DNA from: Kalaharituber pfeilii | Lineage: Eukaryota > Ascomycota > Pezizomycetes > Pezizales > Pezizaceae | Length of the DNA: 64,000 bases | Reading direction: 5' to 3' | NCBI GenBank assembly: GCA_015179045.1 | Contig: WHUZ01000055.1 | Location: 369,329 to 433,328 of the forward strand | Part shown: positions 19,974 to 30,674 of the stretch, piece after piece | How the letters are laid out: the number at the start of each line of letters is the position of its first letter | Numbering within the stretch: the stretch's first letter is position 1 | Program-made: the position numbers and the translations under genes | Notes under the pieces: model-generated | The model's input: only the letters and a program-made list of their open reading frames with translations | Databases searched by the model: none | What the model was told of the DNA's origin: nothing

Positions 19974-20192
19974 AATAACCTCCACAGAACGAGTTTTTGG
20001 AGCGACTTCGCAACCACAATAGGATTGCTCGCGATACTTACTTGGATCAATAGATTTCAGCGCGCTGATTCGGTTGATCTAATTTTTATTCCAAAAAATC
20101 GGATTTTCGCTACGTCAGCCACACGCGACGCGTCTTCTCCGCGCGCAATGTGACTTCACCATGATCACTCACTGATCAGTCAAACACGTGAC

Positions 20193-21120
20193 ATGAGCTC
20201 CTATAGAGGCTCAAAGGGTGGCCACCGAGGAAATCGGTTCGTACCGGCTCCACAGCCACCAGCACCTTTTTTTTTTTTTTTTTTTTTTTAATTTCACGTG
20301 ACCCCGCTTGTAGCTGTTCGCCATGGCAGGGCAGCCACCAGCACCTACAACCCCGCCAACGCTACTACCAGACCAATTAATACCGCCGCATGCTCACCTA
20401 CCACTAAACTTCAACTCCTCAGCCAAGGAATGGGAGCCCAAAAAGACATCTCCATCTTTTGTTTTAGATGTGATGCACAATCTTCTGAATGAGATAGTGA
20501 AGGCAGATAGGGTAGTAGATTTTGAGGGAGAATATGGTCTGGCAAGGATGCAGCTTAGGAATATCCAGCTCTTCACTAAAATCATTTGCAACAACTACTA
20601 TAGAGAGGAAGAACTGGACTCTACCAAAACCAAAAAGTCCACTCCACCTATGCGTAATATAGATACGCAAACAGAGCGACCCTCATATGCAGAAGCGGCC
20701 ACCCAAACCTCCACGGTGTGTAATGTGGATCCACGAACAGAGTGACTGTCATATGTAGAAACAGCTGCTTAAACTTCTACAACTCCCCTGAAGATTAGGC
20801 CAGCCTCTCCCACCCCATCCAGCGTTAAGAAGAGAGACCCACCTGCCCTTGCTAAAGAAAAGGCCATCACCTCCAGGGCCATATCTACCATAAAAAGCAA
20901 TCTCCTTTTACCAAAAAAGCCAGAACTATGACCTGCCACTTCAGCAATAGTAGTTCATGGGATAGCAGTGACCAAGAGACTAGGGAATGTTTGGAAGTGG
21001 TTAGAGATGGATAATGAACTAGGCAGAAAAATCACTGGGGCTCGATGGCTGTTGAAGAAAGAGAGGAGGGAGGGAAAGGTGACTAGTTCTGTTGCTGTTT
21101 ACCTGGGGAGAGCAGGTTAG
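20193..21120 (+). pseudogene. LINE ORF1 (gag-like), with a micro-insertion and stops
   Basis: The frame starts MSSYRGSKGGHRGNRF at 20,193. With the 79 bases of TSD plus insertion at 20,253-20,331 set aside, it stays open to a TGA at 20,743. Past that, and past a few other stops, recognisable ORF1 sequence continues: the TQTERPSYAEAATQT motif typical of LINE gag proteins, then VVHGIAVTKRLGNVWKWL and GRKITGARWLLKK, the RRM-like segment. Homology is lost by about 21,120, before any CCHC knuckles. ORF1 proteins bind element RNA. 19,990-20,192 is a plausible 5' UTR. Confidence 0.65.
20268..20331 (-). mobile_element. Micro-insertion, hairpin class B, TSD 15 bp, inside ORF1
   Basis: Minus-strand core CCCTGCCATGGCGAAC... 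to ...GGGTCACGTGAAATT, then about 27 A. Perfect TSD CAGCCACCAGCACCT (20,253-20,267 and 20,332-20,346). It breaks a LINE ORF1 whose frame is continuous without it. Confidence 0.92.
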
Positions 21121-21439
21121 GACTAGTCAAATACCAGAGACTCTATGCATCGGAGGTAAGTAGTCTGGTTGCACCAACCCTCCGACCGTAGGAGGTAAGA
21201 AGTACAGATAGGATGCATATGAGTGGGATAGCGGAAGACAAAGGAAAGCAGGTGGGTAGAGCTGGAGAGGATGCAATGGATCGAGACTGATTAAGAACCC
21301 ATTGTATGTATTGTTGCACTTGGTCCACTGTCTGCATTTGTTCATCAGCAGCCACGGTGGAGTAGTATGGATAGATAACTAGCATAGGTGATCCGGCCCA
21401 CAATCCAGTGTCACAGACCTGCTCCGGGTAATAAAAGGG
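21121..21439. other. No gene recognised
   Basis: A minus-strand ORF (21,403-21,143) has Gln-rich then hydrophobic composition. It matches nothing I recognise and has no paralogue here. Confidence 0.3.
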
Positions 21440-21482
21440 TCCTGCCGCAGGGTTACGTGATCAAAAAAAAAAAAAAAAATAT
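21440..21482 (+). mobile_element. Class B-like 3' tail with poly-A
   Basis: GGTCCTGCCGCAGGGTTACG, then TGATC and about 17 A. The hairpin is reduced to CCTGC/GCAGG with almost no loop. No convincing TSD, so it may be the tail of an older truncated element. Confidence 0.5.
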
Positions 21483-21485
21483 ATC

Positions 21486-22393
21486 CTATGGTGCCGGAAG
21501 TTAAAAGCGTTGTAACATTGCCAGTCCGCATTAGTAAGCAGCACCATATGTGTCAGTTTGCTGGTAAGAATTGTGAGCAATCGCACTTTTCAGCCCCTGA
21601 CGGTCACTTACACTGAACTTACCTTGTGATTACTTTATCTCGGACCTGGTGGAAAGCAACCTATTATGTACGAAGGGTTTATTCATTTCCTCAATCTATA
21701 GTTTTCCCATTAGACCATAGTGTTGTTGCTTTACGAGGTCAACCAAAGAATATATGACAAGTTCTTATTGAACCTGGTCTATGCTTGCGCTTAGACTGTA
21801 AACCAAAATGTAACTAATAGTCATATACATAGTTGACTGCTGTGCACGTTGTTTACTAGCAAATAAGCGAGATTTCAGAGAGCAAAAGGGCAAGTTACAA
21901 GAAATCATTGAGGCACAGGACATATTGTTTTATGTTACCCTCGATTTCATTGTGAAATGAATTTTATAGGGGGTGTAGCAAAGAAATATACTCATGAGAA
22001 CTGTGAGTATTCTTTGGCAGGTTTATGAGAAACTATACCCAAGGCTCTTCTTTCTATTTCAGATATCTCTATTTGGCGTTATTATAATAAGTGCCTTCGT
22101 ATTATGCAGGTATCTATCAATATGGCACAGAGGCCTTCAAAGATCATGTATATAAGCGGCTGCGAGAGGAGACCCCTTTGATGGCTAATCCGTTTGTATG
22201 AGGCTTGGCATGTAACATCTGGTAGATTTCCTAACAAAGTAAAAAGAATTTGAACCTTATCAGTTTTACAACGAATAAAGATTTCGCCATGAAAAAATCA
22301 TAGAGTGATAGAGCGTCTCAAATACTCTAGATATTTGATACTTCTACCTTAATTCATGTCATGCTGTGGAAGTTATAACTTCCGGCACCATAG
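21486..22393. mobile_element. 0.9-kb TIR element, mariner-like ends (candidate)
   Basis: CTATGGTGCCGGAAGTTA at 21,486-21,503 is matched exactly inverted by TAACTTCCGGCACCATAG at 22,376-22,393. If the TA within each end is the target, the TIR starts TGGTGCCGG. The interior is AT-rich with no intact transposase. Confidence 0.7.
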
Positions 22394-22505
22394 TATGTCA
22401 TACCTTAGCTCGTGCTGCATTTGGCTTGGCACATGCCAAGTCTTGGTTCTGGGCGGTTGCATTGCAGCTCCTATAATTATAATGTTGAAGTAGGATCGCT
22501 CTCTA

Positions 22506-23150
22506 TTTTTTTTTTTTTTTTTTTTTTTTCCCTTTTTTATCATTTCTCGTGTGCCGCTCTATGGGCTATGGCGAGATAAATACATAGTACAAGGAAACAT
22601 CAAAGGGAAGGAAAATGTCGTGATAGATCTTCAACTCTCCACCCATTCCAGCGGCTCGAGCAGAGGGTCTCTACACCCCTCTTTCGGCTTTGGCAGGTCC
22701 GTGGCCGCCTCCAGCCCGCCAGGCCACTTCCTCCTCCATGCCGTGCACCCGTTCCAGATGTGTTCTGTGGTCTCTTCTTCCTCCCCGCACCACCTGCAGT
22801 CCGGACCGTCCGCTTTGTCCAGTTTGGGCGCCAGGCCCTGAGGCCTTCCCCCTTCAATATTCCTGCCATGGTGGATACCCGCCCGCCTATTCTTTGGAGC
22901 GGCCCTTATTTTAGGCCCAGCCGGACCCTTTCTCTGGCCCGAAGCGCCTTGGCCTCCATCCGTATTTTTTTTTTTTTTTTTAATATATCATTACTCGCAT
23001 GCCCTCCATCCGTATGCCTGCCTCCGTGACCATCTATCTCTTCTTGGTAGGGAGGAGGACACCAATCTTGGCCACCCTGTTCGCTCTTTCATTGCCCTCC
23101 AGGCGCCTTTGTCCTTGACTCACATTTCAACCACATCCCCTCCGGGGGTA
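22506..23150 (-). mobile_element. LINE-A, RNase H C-half to 3' end
   Basis: Poly-T and inverse hairpin, then on the minus strand the knuckle (CRWCGEEEETTEHIWNGC across a frameshift), GGLRAW-type helix and decayed RNase H sequence up to about 23,140. It carries a 37-bp micro-insertion at 22,966. Confidence 0.7.
22966..23002 (-). mobile_element. 20-nt LINE-A tail insertion with TSD
   Basis: Minus-strand GCATGCGAGTAATGATATATT followed by about 16 A, between perfect 13-bp TSDs CCTCCATCCGTAT (22,953-22,965 and 23,003-23,015). Only the 3' arm of the class A hairpin was copied. It sits inside a LINE-A. Confidence 0.88.
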
Positions 23151-23297
23151 ATACCTTACATAGAACTATATCCAGAAAATTGTGAGCTTCAAGCACCACA
23201 GTGGCCTGGACGGTCGCCATTTTTTACTATCAGATGACTCTAGTAATTTTACAGTTGATAGTGGCTTAGTACTTTAAAATCCGGTTCTGCAGTCTCT

Positions 23298-24348
23298 TCA
23301 TATATGCCCTTTGCGTCCACACTGGAAACAGAGGCCTGCTTTGATTCTTACATCCTTCTCATGCTGAGGAACATAATTTTCAGTCCTAATATTGTTTCTG
23401 GGAGGTGCTGGGAGGTGTCTCGTTTTGGATTGTTGCGATTTCGAGGCTCGTGTATCTAACCGAGTGCCTGTCTTAATAGCTATGCTCTTCCAAGCATCAT
23501 AATCATGTAGAGGGGCATTCTGGCCTTCTAGAGCCTTCCGTAGATTTGGCTTTAGCCCTGGTTCTAACAGAAAAGGTAGGTTCTCATTTGGTATTTTGGC
23601 ATGGATGTTGAGTGACTCTGCTTCAACAAAGAAGTCTAGGATGGTGCCAGTTTGCTGAAGTGTTGCAAGGGAGGTGGTATCATTTGCTTGCCGGCCTGGG
23701 TCAGCAAAAGCTTCTCGTAAAGCTCGAAGGGCGGTCTGTTCATTTTGTAGCTTTTTCTTATTATGCCTCCACCATAAGGCAGCCTTGCCTTTCATTGCTA
23801 GGTTAAGCAGTCCAAACCGAATGCCTGGAGTGTTTGTTGTCCGTAATGCTACCATGCTTTGAAATTCACACTCAAATTCATCAAAATTTGAGGTACCATC
23901 AAATCTAGGTATCTCTGTAAGGCGGAGTGTTTGAATGGCATTGCGATCCTCCTTACTGATTGCAGTATCTAAGTTATCTGCTTCCGAGCTTGCTGAGACT
24001 GATAGAGTTGCCGGGGCTGCCAGAGTTGCTGGGGTTGCCGGGGTTGCCGGGATTGCCGGGACTGCCAGAGTTGCTGAGGTTGCCGGGACTGCCAGAGTTG
24101 CTGAGGTTGCCAAGATTGCCGGGGTTGCCGGGGTTGCCGAGACTGCAGGGGTTGCTGGGTTCCAGAGTGCTACTTTTCGTTCTAGCTCTTTGATGGTAGC
24201 TTGGAGGGCTTGTATAGTCTCTTGAGTAATTGCAGCCGATCTCCGGGGGGTCCGGTGAGAGTGATCCTAATGTTGGGGAGTAGGGTACTTCGTCATCCAT
24301 ATCCATTTGTGCAAGCGAGTAACTTAAAAGGGTTGAAGGCGAGAACAT
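23298..24348 (-). pseudogene. Ty3/gypsy gag with zinc knuckle, no pol
   Basis: The minus-strand frame from 24,113 encodes an Ala/Pro/Thr-rich repeat, then a Retrotrans_gag-type domain (LTEIPRFDGTSNFDEFECEF, MKGKAALWW) and the start of a CCHC knuckle (CFQCGRKGHI) at its C-terminal end. An upstream start (24,348, MDMDDEVPYSP) lies in another frame, so a frameshift in the repetitive stretch (15-nt GGCAACCCC-type repeats, 24,000-24,160) separates them. Gag would form the capsid. Protease and RT are missing beyond 23,298. Sequence to 24,540 may include leader or LTR but was not resolved. Confidence 0.75.
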
Positions 24349-24639
24349 TTGTTGAGTAAAGGTAAAAGGTAAGGCGTTAAGGTAAAAGGTTAAAGGTTCA
24401 GCGTTGTAATGTTACGGTGTCTGCGATTGCAGCGAAATGTAGGTGTAACTTAGGACAACGCTTGGAACTTGACCTTTGTATAGAGGCCGTGCAGGCCTCT
24501 ATATATAGGCGTCCAGCGTGTCCGTTATTTGCATTATTCTATTTAACATTGAGTGCTAACTAACAAGGCATCATTGATAACTATGAAAGGCATCATTACC
24601 ATGCGTCATCTCGCATCACCATAGCATCATTGATACTTT

Positions 24640-25684
24640 GTTCGGTAACCCTGACACCTGCTCCGCATCGCCCCGCCTTTCCCAGTCCGAAGCCAGGTGT
24701 GATTCGTGAGTGCCTCCTATTCCACTTCACAAATATTCCCTTCCCAAAGCCGGGTTGTTCCCTCTCCTCTTTGCTTTTTCAAACTAACTCCTGGTGCAGC
24801 CTGCCCTCAGTGGCCTGTCCATCATATCTCAGCTACCTGGTCCCCTTCTTCGCCTCCTCATCTGCCTTCTCATTGCCCTCTATCCCAACATGGACATGGG
24901 CGTTAATCCATGACTTCACAGCCCCAGCCTCCACTGCCTTTCTACCACCATCTCCTTCATGTGTGCCAGATCTGCAGTACTCGCCTTGCCAGTTCTTCCT
25001 GCTCTCTGGGCCGCATTGATAGCTGCCTGAGAGTCTGCAAGCTGCAGCACTTTCGCTCAATTCTCAACAGCTTCCAGGGTGCCCCTCATGCCTGCAACCT
25101 CGCCATCCCACACTGTCGCCTTCAGCCCAACGCAACAGCTCCCCTCTACCTCGTCTGCCACCACCTGCCGCCAGCACCACCCATTGCCTGCTCCTCCTTC
25201 CTCATTGCGGCTGCCATCTGTGAAGGTGGCCACTGAGTCACCTTTGGCCGCTCTTATAGCCTTCTCCCGCTTAGCTGAAAGGCCTTCCTTGCCTAGCTTG
25301 AGATCTACAACCTCTACTAGAGGTTGTAGATCTCAAGGTCTACTGGGGTAACTGTCTGCCCTCATGACACTGTTTCCTCCTCATCTACCTCAACTGTACT
25401 GGCAATTTTTCTGGCTACTGACCCAAACGCATCGTTCTTCTCTGGAGTGCGACCTCAGCTGAAGTCTCTCCAGTCTCTCCCCTTCTCACCTCCCCTGCCT
25501 GGGTGTAAAGCTTCAACCCCCTGAAGCTTTTGAACCACAGGTCCCCCACCCCTGTGGGGTCCCACACTGACCTCAGCGCGTAAACTCACTTGGCCCTGAT
25601 GGAGGATTGTCCCTACACTCTCTACTCCAGCAATGGCCTCGGCCTTTACTCTGGCCGCCCCTTGGACTGCACTAGTGCATTCGC
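24640..25684 (-). mobile_element. LINE-B second copy, fragment, decayed
   Basis: Minus strand, collinear with LINE-B 13,370-14,420: RT C-terminus, the DEEETVS junction with a TGA, then RNase H (HVHVGIEGNEKADEEAKKG). Frameshifts are frequent. It carries a perfect palindrome at 25,297 not found in the first copy. Confidence 0.75.
25297..25337. repeat. Perfect 20-bp inverted repeat, 1-nt spacer
   Basis: CTTGAGATCTACAACCTCTA, one C, then its exact reverse complement. It lies in the LINE-B second copy where the first copy (about 13,660) has ordinary sequence. It looks like a local templated inversion. Confidence 0.9.
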
Positions 25685-26594
25685 GAGGATACTACCTGTC
25701 ATCTACAACGTGACAACTTGAACGGAAGGTGCAATGGCAAACGAGATATTTGCTCACCAATGTAAGTAGATTCACTCTGTTTCAGCCCTGAGTCATAACC
25801 GCCCCCGGATTATTGCGCCCTACATATATCTATTTGCAGATCACGATTCTCCTATGAACTGTGAGAGACCCCTTATGTAAGGCACTGGAAAGAGGTTTTA
25901 TTGGGCACATATACGATGCAATACAATATTCCACAGGACTGGGATTGGAGATAGCAGAAAATGCCATGCATTGAGAGGATGAAACATGGCGGTGAAAGAA
26001 ATTTTGAAGCAGGAAAGAATTGCCTATAAAATACAGGTTGGGGAATATGATGCCAGGAAATGGGGATATCTAAGCCCTGTTCCCGTTTTTCAGTGATTAA
26101 ACAGAGATTTCAAGCTCCGGTGAAAACCCCTGGTCTACTAGAAGGGACTTTTGTCCTGTTATTTCACTGATCATTATCATTCTTTCAATATGAAGTAATT
26201 TGAAGGCTCGTATTTTCGAGATTAAATCAGGGTATTTGATCTTCCAATAAAACCACTGGTTTTGGATATCTATATAATATTAATTTGAGGATATTTCTGT
26301 AGGTCTTTGAGGGAATATAATAGATAGCTCCCATAGGTTATATCCTTGAATAGCAAGAGACAACTATGTATGTGATTACTACAAGCTGCAGATGCTTGTT
26401 ATTATTTGTATTGCCTTATATTTAGCTCTTTCCTAATATGTACTATACAGAAGATATCTCGACTTTAAAACTGTATGCAGTACTTGGACCTCTTTTGCCA
26501 AGGCTAGTGATAGTCGTCCTTGCTATCTCGAGATTCCTTCTATAAATTTTTTTTCTATCAACGGAATTAAGCTTTTCATGAGATTTCTCACGTT
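25685..26594. other. Paralogue of 1.65-2.36 kb, then AT-rich
   Basis: GATACTACCTGTCATCTAC and the following 300 bp match 1,655-2,360 with the LINE-A there absent. From about 26,100 the sequence is AT-rich and non-coding. Confidence 0.5.
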
Positions 26595-26945
26595 GCGGTG
26601 GTAACCACGGTACCAATGGAAAGAATAAGGCTAAACGCGGGCCGGAACGCCGCTCATTGGTAGAAGTATATGATGATGCGTATATATGCTAAGAAAGCCA
26701 GCTCATATCTAAGAAGCGAGATGTGGATGTATAGGTTTGGTTGGAAGGTGAAGGTGGTCTATAAATTGATGTAGATATGACTGGATGAGCACAAGAGCAA
26801 GACATGGATACGCAGGCATAGATCAGACAGACCAGACATGTATAGACAAGCGAATTGACTACTCTTCTTTTATAATCCTTTCCTTAACATTTGTGAGACC
26901 GCTCTTGAGACTTCGTTCCGCCAGCGCTAGATACTGGTACCCTGT
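26595..26945. mobile_element. GGTACC-ended non-autonomous element, copy 2
   Basis: Inverted relative to 15,484-15,942: begins GGTGGTAACCACGGTACC and ends GCTAGATACTGGTACCCTGT. It lacks the micro-insertion of copy 1 and is more diverged internally. No ORF of note. Confidence 0.6.
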
Positions 26946-26972
26946 GCAAGATAGTAGATGCTATTGAGCCTT

Positions 26973-27796
26973 TATTACAAATAGTCTACTAGGTTTTACT
27001 ACATCTTAACGTATACTACAAATCGATATACTTTTCCACAAAAACTAGCTATGCAGAAGAGTATATACTTCGACTACTAGAGTAGAATTTTATAAGTTCT
27101 TTATGTTTAGAACCTCTGCATACTTAAAGAAAGCATTCTTAAGAAATTATAGTATAGTAAATTTTATAATAATATATTAGTATCTATTTGTATAGAAATC
27201 TCTAAGTTATATAATATTCTAGTAGACTAAATATATTATTCTTCTTTAATACTATTATATTAATAGCTATAGTCTTATAATTAAAGAAACTTCTTCAATT
27301 GTATATTACTTTACTTAATTTTATTTAATTTATTTTAATATATTGTATAGTTAGTATATATTTAAGTACTTTTCTAATACTATTTTTATACAATATTTTG
27401 AACTCAATAATTACTTTAAAATTTATATTAATACTATTCATATATATTTTTATTGAAATAGATTATTCAAATAAAGTATTTAAATATTTTTATTGTATTA
27501 ATTGTAGATGCAGAGAGTAGATTTCTATATCTGCAATTTTTACAGCAAGATATATGCTAAGATTTATGCAGAAACTTACAGATATATAATTCGTAACTAC
27601 TTTTTCTTAAAAGTAGAGATGTAGAATCTGAAAAATGATGCTTGCTTTAAGCCTTCTAAAAGGTGCATAGAAAAGTAGGTTCTGTGCATGAGGATATACA
27701 GACTCTCAATCGCTCAGTTTTGGTGGAAACGTGCGTCGAATTGTGGTGTGTGGTGTGCGTCGAGATGTGGTGAAACACAGTAGTAGTCTCTTAGTG
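26973..27796. mobile_element. 0.83-kb long-TIR element, AT-mutated copy
   Basis: Collinear with 34,101-34,946. The left end CTACTAGGTTTTACTACATC and right end GATGTGGTGAAACACAGTAG are a decayed inverted repeat of about 60 bp. Against the other copy nearly all differences are C to T or G to A in this one, so it is very AT-rich. Non-coding. Confidence 0.75.
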
Positions 27797-27966
27797 CATT
27801 GCATAGAAAAACTGTATGAACACCATGCGCTAGGAGGCATCATCAGACCTCCATGCATCTCACTACCTTTGTCTCATGCGCAATCATTGTCACGCTCCTA
27901 GTAGTGCCATCTTTATAGGTATCGCCCAACCATCTAGTCATATATACAGTATAGCAATAGCCACAA

Positions 27967-29542
27967 TCATACATGAGGAGACATGGTGTTAGCCCGGCGA
28001 AGATGAGGGCGAGGGTAGGCGGGATTGTGTGTACAACTGTCAGGAGAGAAGAGGTGCACCTCCTGCGGAGGCAGCGTGCAGTTCGTTGGGAGTGATGGGG
28101 GCCGTTGAGGGGTACACTGAGCTCTATCATCGGCCTCCATGGCCTGCGCAGACTGGGCGCACGCGGCAGGAGGGAGAAACTCAGCTATGCTTTCCGGAAG
28201 CGAGGCAAGGTATCGCACTGTGATCCACGAGCGGTCCTCCGGTGCTTGTTGGTGCAGTTGACAAGTAGTATATACAGGGTTTGTTTTGGTGTCATCCATC
28301 TGCTTGGGGGTTCCCAGCACTCCATCTATGTAGTCTAGTGGTTCGCCTTGGCTGCTATACTCCCATTCGTCCTCTTCTGGAGATGCCGCAGCAGCGCACC
28401 GTACCAACCGCGCCAGAGCGGCGTGCAGAATCAATAAATGTGGGTGGGGAAGTGGATATCGAGTCGCATCCTCGGTTTCCAGTACAATCTCATCACCATC
28501 CTGTAGGAGGCGGCCCCGAGATGCGTCGAACACCCAGGCGGACTGTATGTCAGGATCCTGCGCATGTGAGAGCGGAGTTCCAGGGTCCAGGACCTGTGTT
28601 AGATCTGGGACCGCGCCGGGAGCGGTTGGATTGGCAACATTTTTGGAGAGACAGGAAAAACGTACGGTATAGCGTGTCAGTAGGGCATTTGGATTCGTCT
28701 CAAAGATACTCAAGGGGTCTCCAATGGGTTCGAGCACGATTAAGCAACGGTCCCAAAGCATATGCTCGCTAGGAGCTAAGGTGAGGAGGTTTTCTAGGCG
28801 ATTAATACGCGTTCGGACGGAGTTTTCAGGACTTGAAAGCAGGTAAGCAGTGATACGCTCGGCTACACCTTCACCGACGAACATCTGAAGCAGCCGCATC
28901 AGATTGGGGCGTGCATTGCCAGTAGGTCCAGCCGAGTAAGGGAAAATGTGAGCTGCATGGAGTCCCAGCTGGCGGTGGGTAAGCAAACAAGCATTGTGGT
29001 CTCGAACCTTTGCCTGCATTTGGGAATGAGTGTTAGTTTCTGCTTCACCAGAACATCCTCACAACACCAGCACGTGATGAGGAAGAGGACGAGAGTTTGC
29101 TAACCAATCTCGATGCCTGTGACGACCTGTGTGCGAGCATATAGGGCGATTTCTCGCCACTACTGTGTGTAGAGTTAGCACTTGAGCTAGATGGTGTTGG
29201 GTGGCCGCCTCGAGCAATCCCTAGGTGGAGGGGCAAGGACCGCAGTCAGTCAAACGAAATAGGTGGGAAGAAGTGGATGGGAAGGAGTGGAAAGAGAGTA
29301 CAGTCACGGATACCCAGTGTTGCAACCGCTGCATGTTGGCCGAGGTTTTCGAGGTCGGTTAGGAGAAGGTCTTCAAGGGCGGTGGGGTTCAGCACGCAGT
29401 TACACAGAGCGAGGAACTCGCGGGGCACCAGAGCCTTCGTTTGTCGGAGATGGTCGGTAATCCGCTGGCGTGCGTTCAAAGATAGCGGAGCGGGGACAGT
29501 ACGCAGCGGGTCGAGTAGCGGAGGATAGTTAGTGGCTGACAT
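27967..29542 (-). CDS. HNH_2-type nuclease-domain protein, 3 exons
   Basis: I model exons 29,542-29,314, 29,220-29,105 and 29,013-27,967. The GT-AG introns (93 and 91 nt) have TGACTGAC and ACTAAC branch-like sites. The join is in frame end to end: 463 residues. The centre matches the fungal HNH_2 pattern: RDHNACLLT then HAAHIFPYS (His137), and RLENLLTLAPSEHMLWDRC (Asn190, His199). Upstream is a helical, Leu-rich segment; the C-terminus is acidic and of unknown role. HNH_2 proteins form expanded families in fungi and their substrates are mostly unknown. A decayed paralogue lies at 18-19.5 kb. The gene is isolated among transposons yet its frame is intact. The start at MSATNYPPLL is chosen over an in-frame ATG 79 codons upstream because the paralogue does not preserve the longer extension. 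Confidence 0.7.
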
Positions 29543-29779
29543 TGCCGCTTTTGCTGAAGCCTTCAGATGTGCAGTGCTGGTGTTGCAATGAGTCGATAGT
29601 TTTGTAGGTGATAATACATGTAACTTACTTGTTGCACTTGGCTTGGCACATGCCAAGTCTTGTACTAAACCATGCCAAGCTAAATCTAACACTATTGAAT
29701 ATAATGGATTGTGTGAACACGGAACCAACCTCGTGACCCAAAATGGGCTTTTTTTTTCTTTTCGTACTAAGAACTTCAT

Positions 29780-30109
29780 AAATATATGGAGTACCTGTCA
29801 CAGGATCGCTTTTTAGAACACCACGTGGCCAGGAGACTTATTACTAAAGGTACTACAGTATCTAGACAACAGTGTATGCCACCCCCGCACTATATAATAA
29901 TAGGAAAAGTGCATATACGCTGCATTAACCTCTGTATATGCAACAGGAACAGGTTGCCTTTGCATTTTCAACAGTAATTCATATAATACTGGGCAAGTAT
30001 ACAATCCAAATTTAGTATATACGGTGCTCTGATAAATGCTTGAGATAGTTCAATTGAGTTACCATTCTCACACTTCTTGAATCTAATAATTGATCTTAAG
30101 ATCGCTAAC
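29780..30109. other. AT-rich upstream of the HNH gene, no gene
   Basis: Nothing coding recognised. A CTTGGCACATGCCAAG motif (29,645-29,660) recurs at about 22,430. Confidence 0.35.
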
Positions 30110-30174
30110 TTTGCCCTGCCATGGCGAACAGCTGGAAGCGGGGTTACGTGATTTTTAAAAATAAAAAATAAAAA
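30110..30174 (+). mobile_element. Micro-insertion, hairpin class B, TSD 10 bp
   Basis: Core TTTGCCCTGCCATGGCGAAC... to ...GGTTACGTGA, then a T/A-mixed tail. TSD GAT(C/A)GCTAAC (30,100-30,109 and 30,175-30,184). Confidence 0.82.
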
Positions 30175-30671
30175 GATAGCTAACAGCGAGCTTGTAACTT
30201 CACTCTCAGCGCATTCACTATCCTGCTACAGCAGCTCAAGGTTATCATATACTTTATGCTGTTGGTAAGAGAAGTTTGTTACATCTCAGCATCCATGAGC
30301 CGTATGGTAAAACGGTTTGGAGCATCTTGTTCAGCGCATTGAATAGACCTAAATGAAAATTCAAACAGTTATAAACCGAGGTTCAAACCTCGCCCAAAAA
30401 AGACTAACCCTCTATATGTGTGGGAGTTAGACCCAGGCTCTTAGAAAGTGCTCTTTTTCGTAGCACTACTTGAACATGCAGTTTGAACCCCAGTTCGCAC
30501 AAATGCAATTTCATCTGATATATTTTACAACTATACTTAAATTGTGCAACTAGAAATGAAGTGTAGGTTTAGAATTTATTGAAAAGAAAAGAAAAAAAAG
30601 GAAAAAAAAAAAAGGTTGCTGGAATTGAGTAGCGTAAGTTTTTAAATCGCTTTGCCGCCCGGGCATGTTCA
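30175..30671. other. No gene recognised
   Basis: Contains a B-box-like GAGGTTCAAACCTCG near 30,380 but no complete tRNA fold. Otherwise non-coding. Confidence 0.35.
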
Positions 30672-30674
30672 GGT

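Noticed and set aside
29221..29255. 35-nt first intron in the HNH gene
   Set aside because: Too short for a typical fungal intron; the 93-nt alternative (donor at 29,313) has a good branch site and keeps frame.
1338..30184. Micro-insertions as a CRISPR-like array or phage-type repeats
   Set aside because: They are dispersed, in both orientations, with individual TSDs and poly-A tails; this is retroposition, not an array.
30290..30400. Possible tRNA or tRNA-derived SINE (TGGTAAAACGG and GGTTCAAACCTCG)
   Set aside because: A-box and B-box spacing is too long and no acceptor stem or anticodon arm pairs convincingly.
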